Source of the DNA: Lachnospiraceae bacterium
Lineage (GTDB): Bacteria; Bacillota; Clostridia; Lachnospirales; Lachnospiraceae
Assembly (NCBI GenBank): GCA_024696005.1
Contig: JAILHF010000017.1
Coordinates: 37,593 to 101,592 of the forward strand
DNA length: 64,000 nt
Direction of reading: 5' to 3'
A program made the translations under genes and the position numbers. Below the pieces are notes generated by a model. That model was not told where the DNA came from and searched no databases. It saw only the letters and a list, made by a program, of their open reading frames with translations. Shown piece after piece: positions 52,278 through 61,195 of the stretch. Position 1 is the first letter of the stretch. Every line of letters begins with the position of its first letter.

Positions 52278-53612
52278 ATGAAGAACAACGAAACAGCCGA
52301 AACAAAGGACGCGAAGAAGGAAGCCGCGAAGAGCAGGAGAAAAAAGCGCAACAGGATCACCCTGATCATCCTGGCAGCTGTGGTCGCAGGCTGTCTGCTG
52401 TGGACCCTCGGTATCTCAAAGCTGATCAAGCCCGGAAAGATCGAGGGCTTTGAGCAGGCAGTGACCGAGATCTCCGCCATCACGATCCCCGAAGGGACAA
52501 GGATCGTGGGCCTGGGTGAGGCGACGCACGGGAACAGCGAATTCCAGCAGCTGAAGCTGGATGTCTTCCGGAGGCTGGTGGAGAGCACGAACATCCGCGG
52601 ATTCATCCTGGAAGGCGATATGGGCGGCTGTGCGCTTGTCAACGAATACATTCAGGGCGGAGAAGGCACGGCGCGCGAGATGTGCGGCTACCTCGGTTAC
52701 AAGATCTACAATACGAAAGAGATGTGCGAGCTGATCGACTGGATGCGCGAATACAACGCGAAGGCTCCGGAAAACGACAAAGTACGCCTGTACGGAAATG
52801 ACATCCAGTATTGCACGAGAGTGATCAGGATCCTGAAGAACGGCTACGAACGGATCGATGATGCGAAGTACCGGGAGTACTCGCAGCAGCTGGATCAGCA
52901 CTTCGGCACGGAGGAGGATCAGTATGATCCTTCGAAGCTGGACGACATCCTGGCCTTTACCGCGGCGATGAAAAAGGATATCGCGGATAACAAAGAAGCG
53001 TACAGCGCAGTGCTGGGAAGCTTTGATTATGAAGTCTTCGCGAAGGCGCTGGATAATCTGGAATACTACCTGCATTACCGTGAGACCGAAAAGTATTCGG
53101 CGAAATACCGCGACCGGATGGCGAAGGACAACGTGGACTGGGCTCTCGGGATCGAGGAGAGCTCCTATGGAAGCGGCCTGATGCTTTCCTGCCATAACGA
53201 CCACATGTCGTGCGCGCAGGCCACGAACTTTACCTTCCTCGGTGTATATCTGCAGGAAGAATACGGGGATGCGTATTTCGCGATCGGCACGGATTTCTAT
53301 ATCACGGAGGACAATATCAGGGGGAACAGCGGACGCGAGCTGCACACCCTCTGCTCGGACGATCCGCTGGCCTATCAGCTGAAGGATCTTCCCGGCAAGA
53401 TGTATTATCTTGATTTCTCGAAGGCAGACAAAAACAGCGCGCTTGGGAAGAAGATCCACAGCAGGATCCCTCTGGGGACGGTGGGAGAGGCGTACAGCCC
53501 CATCTACGCCGTATACAAGGGCGGTTATCAGTTGAGACAGGTACCGGCGGAAAAGTATGACGCGATGATCCTGGTGTATGAGGCCACCCCGATCGAAGTA
53601 CTTGCGGAATAA
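52278..53612 (+). CDS. membrane-anchored erythromycin-esterase family protein
   Basis: 444 residues. A Lys/Arg-rich N-terminus and one membrane segment (about 28-45) put the domain outside. The Ere-like core shows GLGEATHGNSEF (the catalytic His loop), FILEGDMGG and SCHNDHMS, all family motifs. Known members open macrolide lactones or act on unknown esters. The outside location and chromosomal setting do not prove resistance. ATG 52278 lies behind GGAGAAAAG. A palindromic operator and -10 upstream point to regulated expression. Confidence 0.85.
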   Translation: MKNNETAETKDAKKEAAKSRRKKRNRITLIILAAVVAGCLLWTLGISKLIKPGKIEGFEQAVTEISAITIPEGTRIVGLGEATHGNSEFQQLKLDVFRRLVESTNIRGFILEGDMGGCALVNEYIQGGEGTAREMCGYLGYKIYNTKEMCELIDWMREYNAKAPENDKVRLYGNDIQYCTRVIRILKNGYERIDDAKYREYSQQLDQHFGTEEDQYDPSKLDDILAFTAAMKKDIADNKEAYSAVLGSFDYEVFAKALDNLEYYLHYRETEKYSAKYRDRMAKDNVDWALGIEESSYGSGLMLSCHNDHMSCAQATNFTFLGVYLQEEYGDAYFAIGTDFYITEDNIRGNSGRELHTLCSDDPLAYQLKDLPGKMYYLDFSKADKNSALGKKIHSRIPLGTVGEAYSPIYAVYKGGYQLRQVPAEKYDAMILVYEATPIEVLAE

Positions 53613-53617
53613 AAGTA

Positions 53618-53647
53618 GGAGCTGCCGATGAGGCAGCTCCGTTTTTT
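53618..53647. terminator. terminator between the Ere homologue and dtxR-like gene
   Basis: A perfect 9-bp stem, GGAGCTGCC (53618-53626) with GGCAGCTCC (53632-53640), then T6. The upstream A run allows use from the - strand too. Confidence 0.85.
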
Positions 53648-53662
53648 CATGCAGAAGCGTGT

Positions 53663-54037
53663 TTATTTTTTCCCGTACTTCTTCATGTGTGCTTTGATGG
53701 CTTCAAAAGTGGTATCGCTGATATAATGCTCAATGCGGCAGGCGTCTTCGGTTGCCGTTTTTTCATCCACGCCCAGCCCCATGAGCAGGCCGGAAAGCAC
53801 GGTGTGACGTTCATAGATGCGCTTTGCCAGGATCTCGCCGGCTGCGGTCAGCGTGATGTGATTGTTTTTGTCCTTGCGGATCAGTCCTTCGTCTTTTAAA
53901 AGTCCCAATGCACGGCTTACCGACGGCTTGGAAAAGCCCATGTGTTCGCCGATGTCGATGGCGCGTACCGCCGTCGATTCCAGTGAAAGAACATATATGG
54001 TCTCAAGATACATTTCTCCGGATTCCTGAAGTGCCAT
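53663..54037 (-). CDS. DtxR/MntR-type metal-dependent repressor
   Basis: 124 residues. An N-terminal winged helix (AIDIGEHMGFSKPSVSRALGLLKDEGLI) is followed by a helical dimer/metal domain with ERHTVLSGLLMGLGV and EDACRIEHYISD, which carry the His, Glu and Cys/Asp ligands of DtxR and MntR. There is no SH3 domain, as in MntR. It is divergent from feoA-feoB, whose leader holds three matching dyads, so it most likely represses the Feo locus when Fe or Mn is plentiful. ATG with GGAGGAG 8 bases upstream. Confidence 0.88.
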   Translation of the reverse strand: MALQESGEMYLETIYVLSLESTAVRAIDIGEHMGFSKPSVSRALGLLKDEGLIRKDKNNHITLTAAGEILAKRIYERHTVLSGLLMGLGVDEKTATEDACRIEHYISDTTFEAIKAHMKKYGKK

Positions 54038-54156
54038 GGGATCATCTCCTCCGCATTAAATAGTCTCGGTGCCTTTGCATTCTGCTATTTACCATATCAC
54101 AAAACGGGCCGAAATTCAATGATCACAGGCTTTTGATGCGTTTTTGAAAAATATGC

Positions 54157-54272
54157 TTGACAAGTTAGCTAAAGCTAATTATACTCTGAAATGGTTAGAG
54201 GGTGCTAATATTATTCTTTGGAAGTTGGCAAATGCCGGCTTTTAATTGAAACAAAATGTTAGCTTGTGCTAA
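54157..54272 (+). promoter_or_regulatory. feo promoter with three DtxR-type boxes
   Basis: TTGACA (54157-54162), 17 bases, TATACT (54180-54185). The spacer contains the dyad TTAGC-TAAA-GCTAA (54165-54178). A second, imperfect dyad TTAGA-GGGT-GCTAA lies at 54195-54208 and a third, TTAGC-TTGT-GCTAA, at 54259-54272 just before the feoA ribosome site. The pattern matches the TTAGG/CTAA half-sites of DtxR-family repressors. Confidence 0.8.
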
Positions 54273-54300
54273 TTAGAGGGGATCGGAGGTGATCAGTTCC

Positions 54301-54513
54301 ATGGATCTTAACGGAGCGGAAACGGGAAAGGAATATCTCATCACGGGAGTGGATACGGGCGGCGATGAGGAAATGGAGAGTTTTCTGTTCTCGCTGGGCT
54401 GCTACAGCGGAGAAAAGATCACGGTGGTTGATAAGAAGAGAAATCTGGTGGTTTCGATCAAGGATGCCAGGTACAACATTGACCCGGAACTCGGAGCGGC
54501 GATACATATCTGA
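54301..54513 (+). CDS. feoA: ferrous iron transport protein A
   Basis: A 70-residue SH3-like protein that supports FeoB. The pattern GKEYLITGVDTGGD, then LGCYSGEKITVVDKKRNLVVSI and a final RYNIDPELGAAIHI, is typical. ATG 54301 is preferred over GTG 54289, which lies in the ribosome site GGAGGT. It is behind the triple-box promoter. Confidence 0.9.
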   Translation: MDLNGAETGKEYLITGVDTGGDEEMESFLFSLGCYSGEKITVVDKKRNLVVSIKDARYNIDPELGAAIHI

Positions 54514-54567
54514 TCAGCAAAGAAGAATAATAAGGGAAAGGATCACAAAAAGGGAGGGAAAAGAAAC

Positions 54568-56565
54568 ATGAGGATCGCATTAACAGGGAACCCGAACAGC
54601 GGAAAGACGACGATGTTCAACGCGCTGACGGGAAGAAACGAAAAGATCGGTAACTGGGCCGGCGTTACGGTGGACAGGAAGGAAAGCCCGATCAAAAAGA
54701 ATTACAATGACAGCGGCAGTGAGCTCATCGCGGTAGACCTGCCGGGCGCATATTCGATGTCGCCCTTCACATCCGAGGAGAGCATCACCAGTGCCTATGT
54801 AAAGAACGAGCATCCCGATGCGATCATCAATATCGTGGACGCCAGCAACTTAAGCCGTTCGCTCTTCTTCACCTCGCAGCTTCTGGAGCTCGGCATTCCC
54901 GTTGTGGTCGCGCTCAATAAGAGCGACGTGAACGGAAAGAAGGGAAACAGCATCGATGTGAAGAAGCTTTCCGAAAAGCTCGGATGCCCGGTGATCGAAA
55001 CGGTCTCCACCGAAGGCAAAGGGCTTTCCTCGGTCGTGAGCACGGCCGCGGGACTCAAGGGAGCAAAACAGAGCGCTCCTTTTGATGAGGGTGATGTGGA
55101 CCTTACGGACAAAAAAGCTGTGGAAGCATCCGACAGACGCCGTTTTGAATTCGTAAACGGCATCGTCAAAGAAGTGGAGGTAAGAAAGACCTTCACGAAA
55201 GACAAGAATTTCGGCGATACGATTGACAAATTCATCACGCACCCGATCCTGGGCATCCCGATCTTTGCCGGGATCATGTTCCTGGTATTCTATATTTCCC
55301 AGACGACCGTGGGAACCTGGGTGGCCGACCTTCTGGCCGGCGGCATCGAGGCCTTCCAGGGCTGGGTGGGCGATCAGATGGCAGATGCCAACCCCCTGCT
55401 GTACGCATTGCTGGTTGACGGCATCATCGGCGGCGTGGGTGCCGTGGTCGGCTTCCTGCCTCTGGTCATGGTCATGTATTTCCTGATCGCATTGCTTGAG
55501 GACTGCGGATACATGTCCAGAGCAACGGTCGTGCTGGATCCGATCTTCAAGCGTGTGGGTCTTTCCGGAAAATCGGTCATCCCCATGGTGATCGGAACGG
55601 GCTGCGGCATTCCCGCGATCATGGCCTGCCGCACCATCCGTAACGAAAGGGAAAGAAGGGCAACCGCCATGCTGGCAACCTTTATGCCCTGCGGTGCCAA
55701 GCTTCCCGTCATCGCGCTCTTCGCAGGCGCATTCTTCCCCGAGGCGACCTGGGTAAGCTTTGTGTGCTACATGCTGGGCATTGTGCTGATCCTTCTGGGC
55801 GCGCTGCTGATCAAGGCCATCACCGGAATGAAATACAGAAAGAGCTTCTTCATCATCGAGCTGCCCGAGTACAAGAGACCGAGCCTGCTCTTTGCCCTCA
55901 AGTCCATGCTGGAACGCGGAAAGGCGTACATCGTGAAAGCAGGAACGGTCATCCTCGTGTGCAATACCGTTGTTCAGATCATGCAGGCCTTCAACTGGAA
56001 CTTTGAAGAAGTGGAAGAGGGAATGGAAAGTACTTCCATCCTGGCATCCATTGCCGGCCCCTTCTCCGTGCTGCTTGTCCCTGTCGTTGGTGTGGCGGCA
56101 TGGCAGCTTGCGGCTGCAGCGATCACGGGCTTCATCGCTAAGGAAAACGTTGTGGGTACCATCGCTACGGTTTACTCCATTACCAATCTGGTTGATCCGG
56201 AAGAGCTGGAGCTCGTGGGCGAAGGCACCACGGTCGCGGCGGTCATCGGCATCACCAAGGTGGCAGCCCTTGCCTACCTTATGTTCAACCTTTATACGCC
56301 GCCCTGCTTTGCAGCTCTTGGCGCAATGAATTCCGAGATGAAATCGGCAAAGTGGCTCTGGGGAGCGATCGGTCTCCAGCTGGCAACCGGCTTTACCGTG
56401 GGCTTCCTGGTATATCAGATCGGCACGCTCATTACCACGGGCAGCCTTGGCGCCGGCTTTGCGGGTGGACTGATAGCGGTGCTCTGCTTCGCGGCAGTGA
56501 TCACCGGTATCATCATAGTGAATAACAGAAAGATAGTTGCTGAATACAGGTTGAAAGCAAATTGA
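54568..56565 (+). CDS. feoB: ferrous iron transporter B
   Basis: 665 residues. The N-terminal G domain has GNPNSGKTT (7-15), VDLPGAYSM and NKSD motifs. The membrane part contains the two Gate/Core halves (MVIGTGCGIPAIMA, LATFMPCGAKLPVIALF, and AAAAITGFIAKENVVGT). It imports Fe(II). The soluble G-domain spacer is short, as in Clostridia. Its stop overlaps the next start (TTGA). Confidence 0.97.
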   Translation: MRIALTGNPNSGKTTMFNALTGRNEKIGNWAGVTVDRKESPIKKNYNDSGSELIAVDLPGAYSMSPFTSEESITSAYVKNEHPDAIINIVDASNLSRSLFFTSQLLELGIPVVVALNKSDVNGKKGNSIDVKKLSEKLGCPVIETVSTEGKGLSSVVSTAAGLKGAKQSAPFDEGDVDLTDKKAVEASDRRRFEFVNGIVKEVEVRKTFTKDKNFGDTIDKFITHPILGIPIFAGIMFLVFYISQTTVGTWVADLLAGGIEAFQGWVGDQMADANPLLYALLVDGIIGGVGAVVGFLPLVMVMYFLIALLEDCGYMSRATVVLDPIFKRVGLSGKSVIPMVIGTGCGIPAIMACRTIRNERERRATAMLATFMPCGAKLPVIALFAGAFFPEATWVSFVCYMLGIVLILLGALLIKAITGMKYRKSFFIIELPEYKRPSLLFALKSMLERGKAYIVKAGTVILVCNTVVQIMQAFNWNFEEVEEGMESTSILASIAGPFSVLLVPVVGVAAWQLAAAAITGFIAKENVVGTIATVYSITNLVDPEELELVGEGTTVAAVIGITKVAALAYLMFNLYTPPCFAALGAMNSEMKSAKWLWGAIGLQLATGFTVGFLVYQIGTLITTGSLGAGFAGGLIAVLCFAAVITGIIIVNNRKIVAEYRLKAN

Positions 56566-56933
56566 GCCAGACACTTTCCAACATAATCTGCCTGATCGTG
56601 ATCGCAGCGATCCTTTTCCTTGCGGTGAAGTATTCGATACCGCATTTCAAGGGCGAAGGTGCCTGCTGTGGCGGCGGAGGCGGCAAGCTGAAGCTTGTCA
56701 GGCCCCGGAAGCTCGATCACATCGTGGCGGTGAAAACGATACACATCGAAGGAATGACCTGCGATCACTGCGCGGCAAGGATACACAATGCGCTCAATTC
56801 CGTGGACGGGGTCAACGCAAAGGTGACGCGCAGTAGAGCCATGGCCAGGGTCAGGCTCGGCAGGGATATCGATGATGAAAAGCTGCGTGAAGTGATAACG
56901 GATCTGGGATATAAGGTTGTGTCGATCGAATAG
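56562..56933 (+). CDS. FeoB-associated Cys-rich membrane protein fused to an HMA domain
   Basis: 123 residues. One N-terminal membrane segment (IICLIVIAAILFLAVKYSI) is followed by a Cys/Gly knot (GACCGGGGG), the pattern of FeoB-associated small proteins. The C-terminal 65 residues are a heavy-metal-associated domain with GMTCDHCAARI. It may pass metal between FeoB and the P-type ATPase encoded downstream. The start is TTG 56562 overlapping the feoB stop; coupling makes this plausible. Confidence 0.8.
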   Translation: MSQTLSNIICLIVIAAILFLAVKYSIPHFKGEGACCGGGGGKLKLVRPRKLDHIVAVKTIHIEGMTCDHCAARIHNALNSVDGVNAKVTRSRAMARVRLGRDIDDEKLREVITDLGYKVVSIE

Positions 56934-56959
56934 TACTGCCGCCCGTGAGGTTTGGCCGG

Positions 56960-57337
56960 ATGAAGAAGAGCAATTCCGCAGAAGATTACATGAAGAGCAT
57001 ATTGATACTCCACAGGCGGAACGGATCTGTCCGGTCTTCCGAGCTGGCGGATGAAATGGGCGTCAGCAGACCCAGTGTCTGCAACGCCATGAAAAAGCTG
57101 CGTCAGCAGGATATGGTCTATTTCGGAGAGAACGACTGCATTTTCTTTACCGATGCGGGAAGGATCTTTGCCGAAAAGATCTACAGAAAGCACCTGCTGA
57201 TCTCCAGGTTTTTGCGGCGCATCGGCGTCAGCAAAAAAACAGCCGATGAAGAAGCCTGTGAGATCGAGCATGCGATCAGTGACGAAACTTATGAGTGTCT
57301 GAACAGGTTTTACGAAAAAACCATGCAGACGGAATAA
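56960..57337 (+). CDS. second DtxR-like regulator
   Basis: 125 residues with the same two-part layout as the divergent DtxR-like protein: winged helix (SSELADEMGVSRPSVCNAMKKLRQQDMV), then a helical domain with YRKHLLISRFLRRIGV and EEACEIEHAISDETYE. The metal-ligand residues (His, Glu, Cys/Glu, His) are retained. ATG 56960 fits GAGG 9 bases upstream; GTG 56945 is an alternative. It lies inside the iron operon, so it may give local control. Confidence 0.82.
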   Translation: MKKSNSAEDYMKSILILHRRNGSVRSSELADEMGVSRPSVCNAMKKLRQQDMVYFGENDCIFFTDAGRIFAEKIYRKHLLISRFLRRIGVSKKTADEEACEIEHAISDETYECLNRFYEKTMQTE

Positions 57338-57362
57338 AGGCTATGAAAAAGGAGGAATGGTC

Positions 57363-57608
57363 ATGAAATGGAAAGGATTGGGATTGTTTGCACTCGGAGC
57401 GATGTTTGGACTTGAGGGCATTAAGCTGCTCTCGTCCAAAGATGCAAAAAAGCTGTATGCTCATTGCACTGCGGGCGTATTGAGGGCGAAGGATGCGGTT
57501 CTGGATCAGGTGAGCACGCTTCGTGAAAACTGCTCCGACATCTATGCGGAAGCGAAGCAGATCAACGAAGACAGGGCTGCGGCGGAAGAGGAAGAGAGTG
57601 AAGATTAA
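57363..57608 (+). CDS. small GxxxG membrane protein (DUF6110/FezA-like)
   Basis: 81 residues. The N-terminal membrane segment GLGLFALGAMFGLEGIKLL has two GxxxG-like packing motifs. The rest is a charged helix ending EEEESED. ATG 57363 is chosen because AAAGGAGG is 7 bases upstream; an ATG two codons earlier is too close. It sits directly before a P1B-type ATPase gene, the same pairing as in ferrosome loci. The FezA-like label is inference from size, motif and position. Confidence 0.6.
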   Translation: MKWKGLGLFALGAMFGLEGIKLLSSKDAKKLYAHCTAGVLRAKDAVLDQVSTLRENCSDIYAEAKQINEDRAAAEEEESED

Positions 57609-57626
57609 GCTCTGAAAGAGGCAACA

Positions 57627-59708
57627 ATGAAAATACAGATCAGGCATGAGATCAGATCCAGATTAAGGGTGCATCTTCCGATGAAGCGCATGAGCTTTGC
57701 GGAAGCTGATGCCCTTGATCTTTATCTGCAGGGTTTTTCGGAAATAAAAGAAGCATGCATCTATGAACGCACCGCGGATGTGGCTGTGACTTACGATTGC
57801 GACAGAGCGCGTGTGCTGGAGGTACTCCGCTCGTTTTCTTTTGAGGAGCTGCCGGCCCGGAGTGACGGCTCCGAAAGCTCCGGACGGGAGCTTTCCGCCA
57901 TGTACCGGGACAGGATCGCCTGCGATATCATGCTTCATTACGCAAAACGCCTGGTTCTTCCCTGGTCCGTCCGAAGGATATGGGAGCGGGTCAAGGCGGT
58001 CAGATACATTCTCCGGGGGCTCCGCTCCCTGAAGGAAGGGAAGATACGCGTGGAGCTGCTGGATGCTGTGGCGATCACGGCGGCCATCATCATCGGGGAT
58101 TACAAGACAGCGTCAAGCGTGATGTTTTTGCTGAAGATCGGCGATACGCTTGAGGAGTGGACCCACAAACGTTCGGTTGATGATCTGGCCAGACGGATGT
58201 CCCTGAACGTTGATAAGGTTTGGCTCGTCACCGATGCAGGTGAAGTGCTTGCGGATTCGGGGAAGATAGCCTGCGGCGACCGGGTGGTCGTTCAGATGGG
58301 AAACATGATCCCCTTCGACGGTGAAGTGTGTGACGGTGAAGCGATGGTGAACCAGGCCTCGATGACCGGGGAGTCATCGGCCGTGCGCAAGGATGCCGGA
58401 TCGGCCGTGTTTGCGGGGACCGTGGTGGAAGAAGGACAGATCACGGTACGCGTGACCCAGACAGAGGGCTGCGGGCGTTTCGACAAGATCGTGAAGATGA
58501 TCGAGGAATCGGAAAAGCTGAAATCTTCCCTGGAAAGCAAGGCAGAGAGACTGGCGGACAGATTGGTTCCCTATACCTTTCTGGCTTCGGGCCTGACCTG
58601 GCTTTTCAGCCGCAATGTGACCAAGGCGGTATCGGTGCTCATGGTGGATTATTCCTGCGCGCTGAAAATGGCGATGCCCCTGTCGGTATTGTCGGCAATC
58701 CGGGAAGCGGCGGATCACGGCATCACGGTAAAGGGCGGCCGTTTCCTCGAAGCGGTGGCGGATGCGGATACCATCGTATTTGACAAGACCGGTACCCTGA
58801 CCAAGGCGTCTCCCACGGTAAAACAGGTCATTTCGTTTTGTGAAGAATCAGAGGACGAACTCCTCCGGCAGGCTGCCTGTCTGGAGGAGCATTTCCCGCA
58901 TTCCGTTGCGAGGGCGGTCGTGGAAGCCGCTTCCGAAAAAGGCCTTCTGCACGATGAGTTGCATACCAGGGCCGAATACATTGTCGCGCACGGGATAGCG
59001 TCTTTCATCGATGACAAAAAAGCGCTTATCGGCAGTTACCACTTTGTGTTCGAGGACGAGGGTGTGGTGATACCGCAGGAATACCGACAGCGCTTTGATG
59101 AGCTTCCGGCGGAGTGTTCCCATCTGTATTTTGCCAAGGACGGAAAACTCTGTGCCGTGATCCTGATCGAGGATCCCATGCGGCAGGAGAGTGCTGCCGT
59201 TGTGGAAAAGCTTGGGAGGCTGGGATTTGCGCATGTCGTCATGATGACGGGAGACAGTGAACGGACTGCGGCTGCCATAGCCGCTTCGGCAGGGATAGAG
59301 GAATACCATGCCGAGGTGCTCCCCGAAGATAAGGCCGGCTATATTGAAAGGGCAAAAGCAGAGGGGCGCCGTGTGATCATGGTGGGAGACGGCATCAATG
59401 ATTCTCCCGCGCTTTCTGCCGCCGATGCGGGCATTGCGATCAGTGAAGGGGCCGAGATCGCCCGTCAGATCGCCGACATCACGATCAGCGGCGGGAATCT
59501 GGAAAGCATCATCACCCTGCGGGAGCTTTCTGCCCTGCTCATGAAGCGCATACGCTTTCATTACAGGACCATAGTCGGATTCAATACGGTCCTGATCGCG
59601 CTCGGCATCGCGGGGATCCTGCCGCCGTCCACCTCGGCCATGCTGCATAACGGCTCCACGGTGGCGCTGGGGCTGAAGAGCCTCACGGATCTGATGCCGG
59701 AGGCCTGA
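57627..59708 (+). CDS. P1B-type heavy-metal ATPase (FezB-like candidate)
   Basis: 693 residues. The phosphorylation site is DKTGTLT (Asp near 386) and the hinge is VGDGINDSPAL; the A domain has MTGES. The membrane metal motif is SCALKMAMP (near 343-351), Ser-Cys-Ala rather than the CPC of copper pumps, which fits the iron/manganese-type P1B branches. The N-terminal 90 residues look like a divergent HMA domain without the CxxC pair. The gene closes the iron operon, so Fe or Mn transport into a compartment or out of the cell is likely. Confidence 0.85.
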   Translation: MKIQIRHEIRSRLRVHLPMKRMSFAEADALDLYLQGFSEIKEACIYERTADVAVTYDCDRARVLEVLRSFSFEELPARSDGSESSGRELSAMYRDRIACDIMLHYAKRLVLPWSVRRIWERVKAVRYILRGLRSLKEGKIRVELLDAVAITAAIIIGDYKTASSVMFLLKIGDTLEEWTHKRSVDDLARRMSLNVDKVWLVTDAGEVLADSGKIACGDRVVVQMGNMIPFDGEVCDGEAMVNQASMTGESSAVRKDAGSAVFAGTVVEEGQITVRVTQTEGCGRFDKIVKMIEESEKLKSSLESKAERLADRLVPYTFLASGLTWLFSRNVTKAVSVLMVDYSCALKMAMPLSVLSAIREAADHGITVKGGRFLEAVADADTIVFDKTGTLTKASPTVKQVISFCEESEDELLRQAACLEEHFPHSVARAVVEAASEKGLLHDELHTRAEYIVAHGIASFIDDKKALIGSYHFVFEDEGVVIPQEYRQRFDELPAECSHLYFAKDGKLCAVILIEDPMRQESAAVVEKLGRLGFAHVVMMTGDSERTAAAIAASAGIEEYHAEVLPEDKAGYIERAKAEGRRVIMVGDGINDSPALSAADAGIAISEGAEIARQIADITISGGNLESIITLRELSALLMKRIRFHYRTIVGFNTVLIALGIAGILPPSTSAMLHNGSTVALGLKSLTDLMPEA

Positions 59709-59723
59709 TAAGGGTAGCATCCG

Positions 59724-60365
59724 TCATGAAATCAAATCGATTATCCCTGACAGATCCTTCAACACCTTATCACAATACTGCAGATCTTCTTCCGTGGGCT
59801 CGGTCAGATCCGGGATCATCACCGTATAGCAGCCGGCGGCCTTGGCACTGCGGATGCCGTTGGGGGAATCCTCGATCGCGATGGATTCCTCCGGATCGCA
59901 GCCCGCGATCCTCTGCGCCTCCAGATACACATCCGGATAAGGTTTCCCGCGGGAGATGCTTTTCGTTGATATCACAAGTGCAGGATCTATTTCCAGTCCC
60001 GCGTCTTTCTTATACCGCTCCACGCGGGACAGCGGGGATGCCGTCACGATGAAATAGCGGATCTTTTTCTCAGCCATTTCCCGTAATAATTCTGCAGCCC
60101 CCTTCTTCGCCTGTATCTTGTGATCCGCGCGATACGCTTCCATCAGCTGTTTTCTGGTCTCACGCACCGTGTCATAGATATCGCTTCCGTAGCGCTTCGC
60201 AAACCAGGCTCTCGAAAGCGATGCATCCAGACTCCGCAGGCCCAATGCTTCTTCTTCCCGCATCTCATGGCCGCATTTTTCGATCGCTTCCATCCAGAAA
60301 CGCCGGTATAACGGCTCCGTATCCAACAACACCCCGTCCAGGTCAAAAAATAAGGTCCTGCTCAA
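59724..60365 (-). CDS. HAD-superfamily phosphatase/phosphomutase-like protein
   Basis: 213 residues. Motif I is FFDLDGVLLDT, motif II is the Thr/Ser in VTASPLS, the lysine is in SISRGKPYPD, and motif IV is AIEDSPNGIRSAKAAG. This is the beta-phosphoglucomutase/phosphoglycolate phosphatase subfamily; the substrate is not known. The start is TTG 60365 with AAAAGGAG 8 bases upstream, preferred over a longer frame that crosses the promoter. Convergent with the P1B ATPase gene. Confidence 0.85.
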   Translation of the reverse strand: MSRTLFFDLDGVLLDTEPLYRRFWMEAIEKCGHEMREEEALGLRSLDASLSRAWFAKRYGSDIYDTVRETRKQLMEAYRADHKIQAKKGAAELLREMAEKKIRYFIVTASPLSRVERYKKDAGLEIDPALVISTKSISRGKPYPDVYLEAQRIAGCDPEESIAIEDSPNGIRSAKAAGCYTVMIPDLTEPTEEDLQYCDKVLKDLSGIIDLIS

Positions 60366-60395
60366 TGTCTCGGCTCCTTTTGCTTTTTTACCCGC

Positions 60396-60404
60396 ATTAT
60401 AACA
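60396..60404 (-). promoter_or_regulatory. extended -10 promoter of the HAD gene
   Basis: On the - strand, TGT followed by TATAAT (60396-60401), about 30 bases before the TTG start. Confidence 0.5.
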
Positions 60405-60550
60405 CAAATCTGCCGGTGAGGGGACGGCTCGCAATCTTAAGCTTATCTTTAAGTTGGGTTTATATTATCTGAAACCGCGAGGGATATACTTGCGTCATAA
60501 CAAAGAGAAAGCGTAAAGCTTAATAAATCGACATATGACGGAGGTGTATC

Positions 60551-61156
60551 ATGGAACTTTTCATCAGCAAGATCATAAGCAGCGTGGCAGAGATCGCATT
60601 ATTCGCAGCCATCCCCTTTTTCTGGTGGCTCGTCAGCGCAAGAAAAGAGCAGAGATTTGCCGCTTGGATCGGTGTAAAAAAGCCCGCAGGAGGCATGAAA
60701 ACCGCTCTGGCAATCCTCATCATATCGGCAGCATTCCTTCTGCTCGGCGGCTATTCGCTCTACATCGTAAAAGACATCGAAACCGCAGCTTCCGATTTTT
60801 CGGGCCTCGGGGTCGCAGCACTTCCGGCCATCCTTGTGTATGCGATCTTTAACACTTCTTTTCCGGAAGAGTTCTTTTTCAGGGGATTCATGCTGAAAAG
60901 ACTGAGCAAAAAGTTTGGCTTTGCCATCGCCAATACCGCTCAGGCACTGCTGTTCGGAGCTTTGCATGCAGTCATGTTCTTCAATCTTGTCGGCACGGCA
61001 AGATCGATCCTGATCCTGGCTTTGACCGGCGCGATCGCCTGGTTTACGGGATACGTCAACGAAAAGAAAGCTGACGGTTCGATCATCCCCGGCTGGATCA
61101 TTCACGCCATCGCAAACATCTTTTCCGGAGCTTGCGCAGCATTCATGATCTTTTGA
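60551..61156 (+). CDS. CPBP family intramembrane glutamic protease
   Basis: 201 residues with about six membrane segments. The family motifs are present: PEEFFFRGFML (EExxxR), LLFGALHAVMF (FxxxH) and IIPGWIIHAIANIF (HxxxN). Related proteins (Rce1-like/CAAX-type) process peptides or give bacteriocin self-immunity. ATG 60551 follows GGAGGTGTATC. It stands alone; no bacteriocin gene is visible nearby. Confidence 0.88.
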   Translation: MELFISKIISSVAEIALFAAIPFFWWLVSARKEQRFAAWIGVKKPAGGMKTALAILIISAAFLLLGGYSLYIVKDIETAASDFSGLGVAALPAILVYAIFNTSFPEEFFFRGFMLKRLSKKFGFAIANTAQALLFGALHAVMFFNLVGTARSILILALTGAIAWFTGYVNEKKADGSIIPGWIIHAIANIFSGACAAFMIF

Positions 61157-61195
61157 TCTGCCGATCCGGGGTGGTGCTTCAGAAAAGGACGCGTG

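Noticed and set aside
52278..53612. Acquired macrolide-resistance gene
   Set aside because: The protein is membrane-anchored and chromosomal with no mobile flanks; the family includes many proteins of unknown function.
60435..60550. Promoter for the CPBP gene at TTAAGC ... TATATT
   Set aside because: Hexamers and spacing are not convincing, although CTTAAG-like repeats are present; not reported as a feature.
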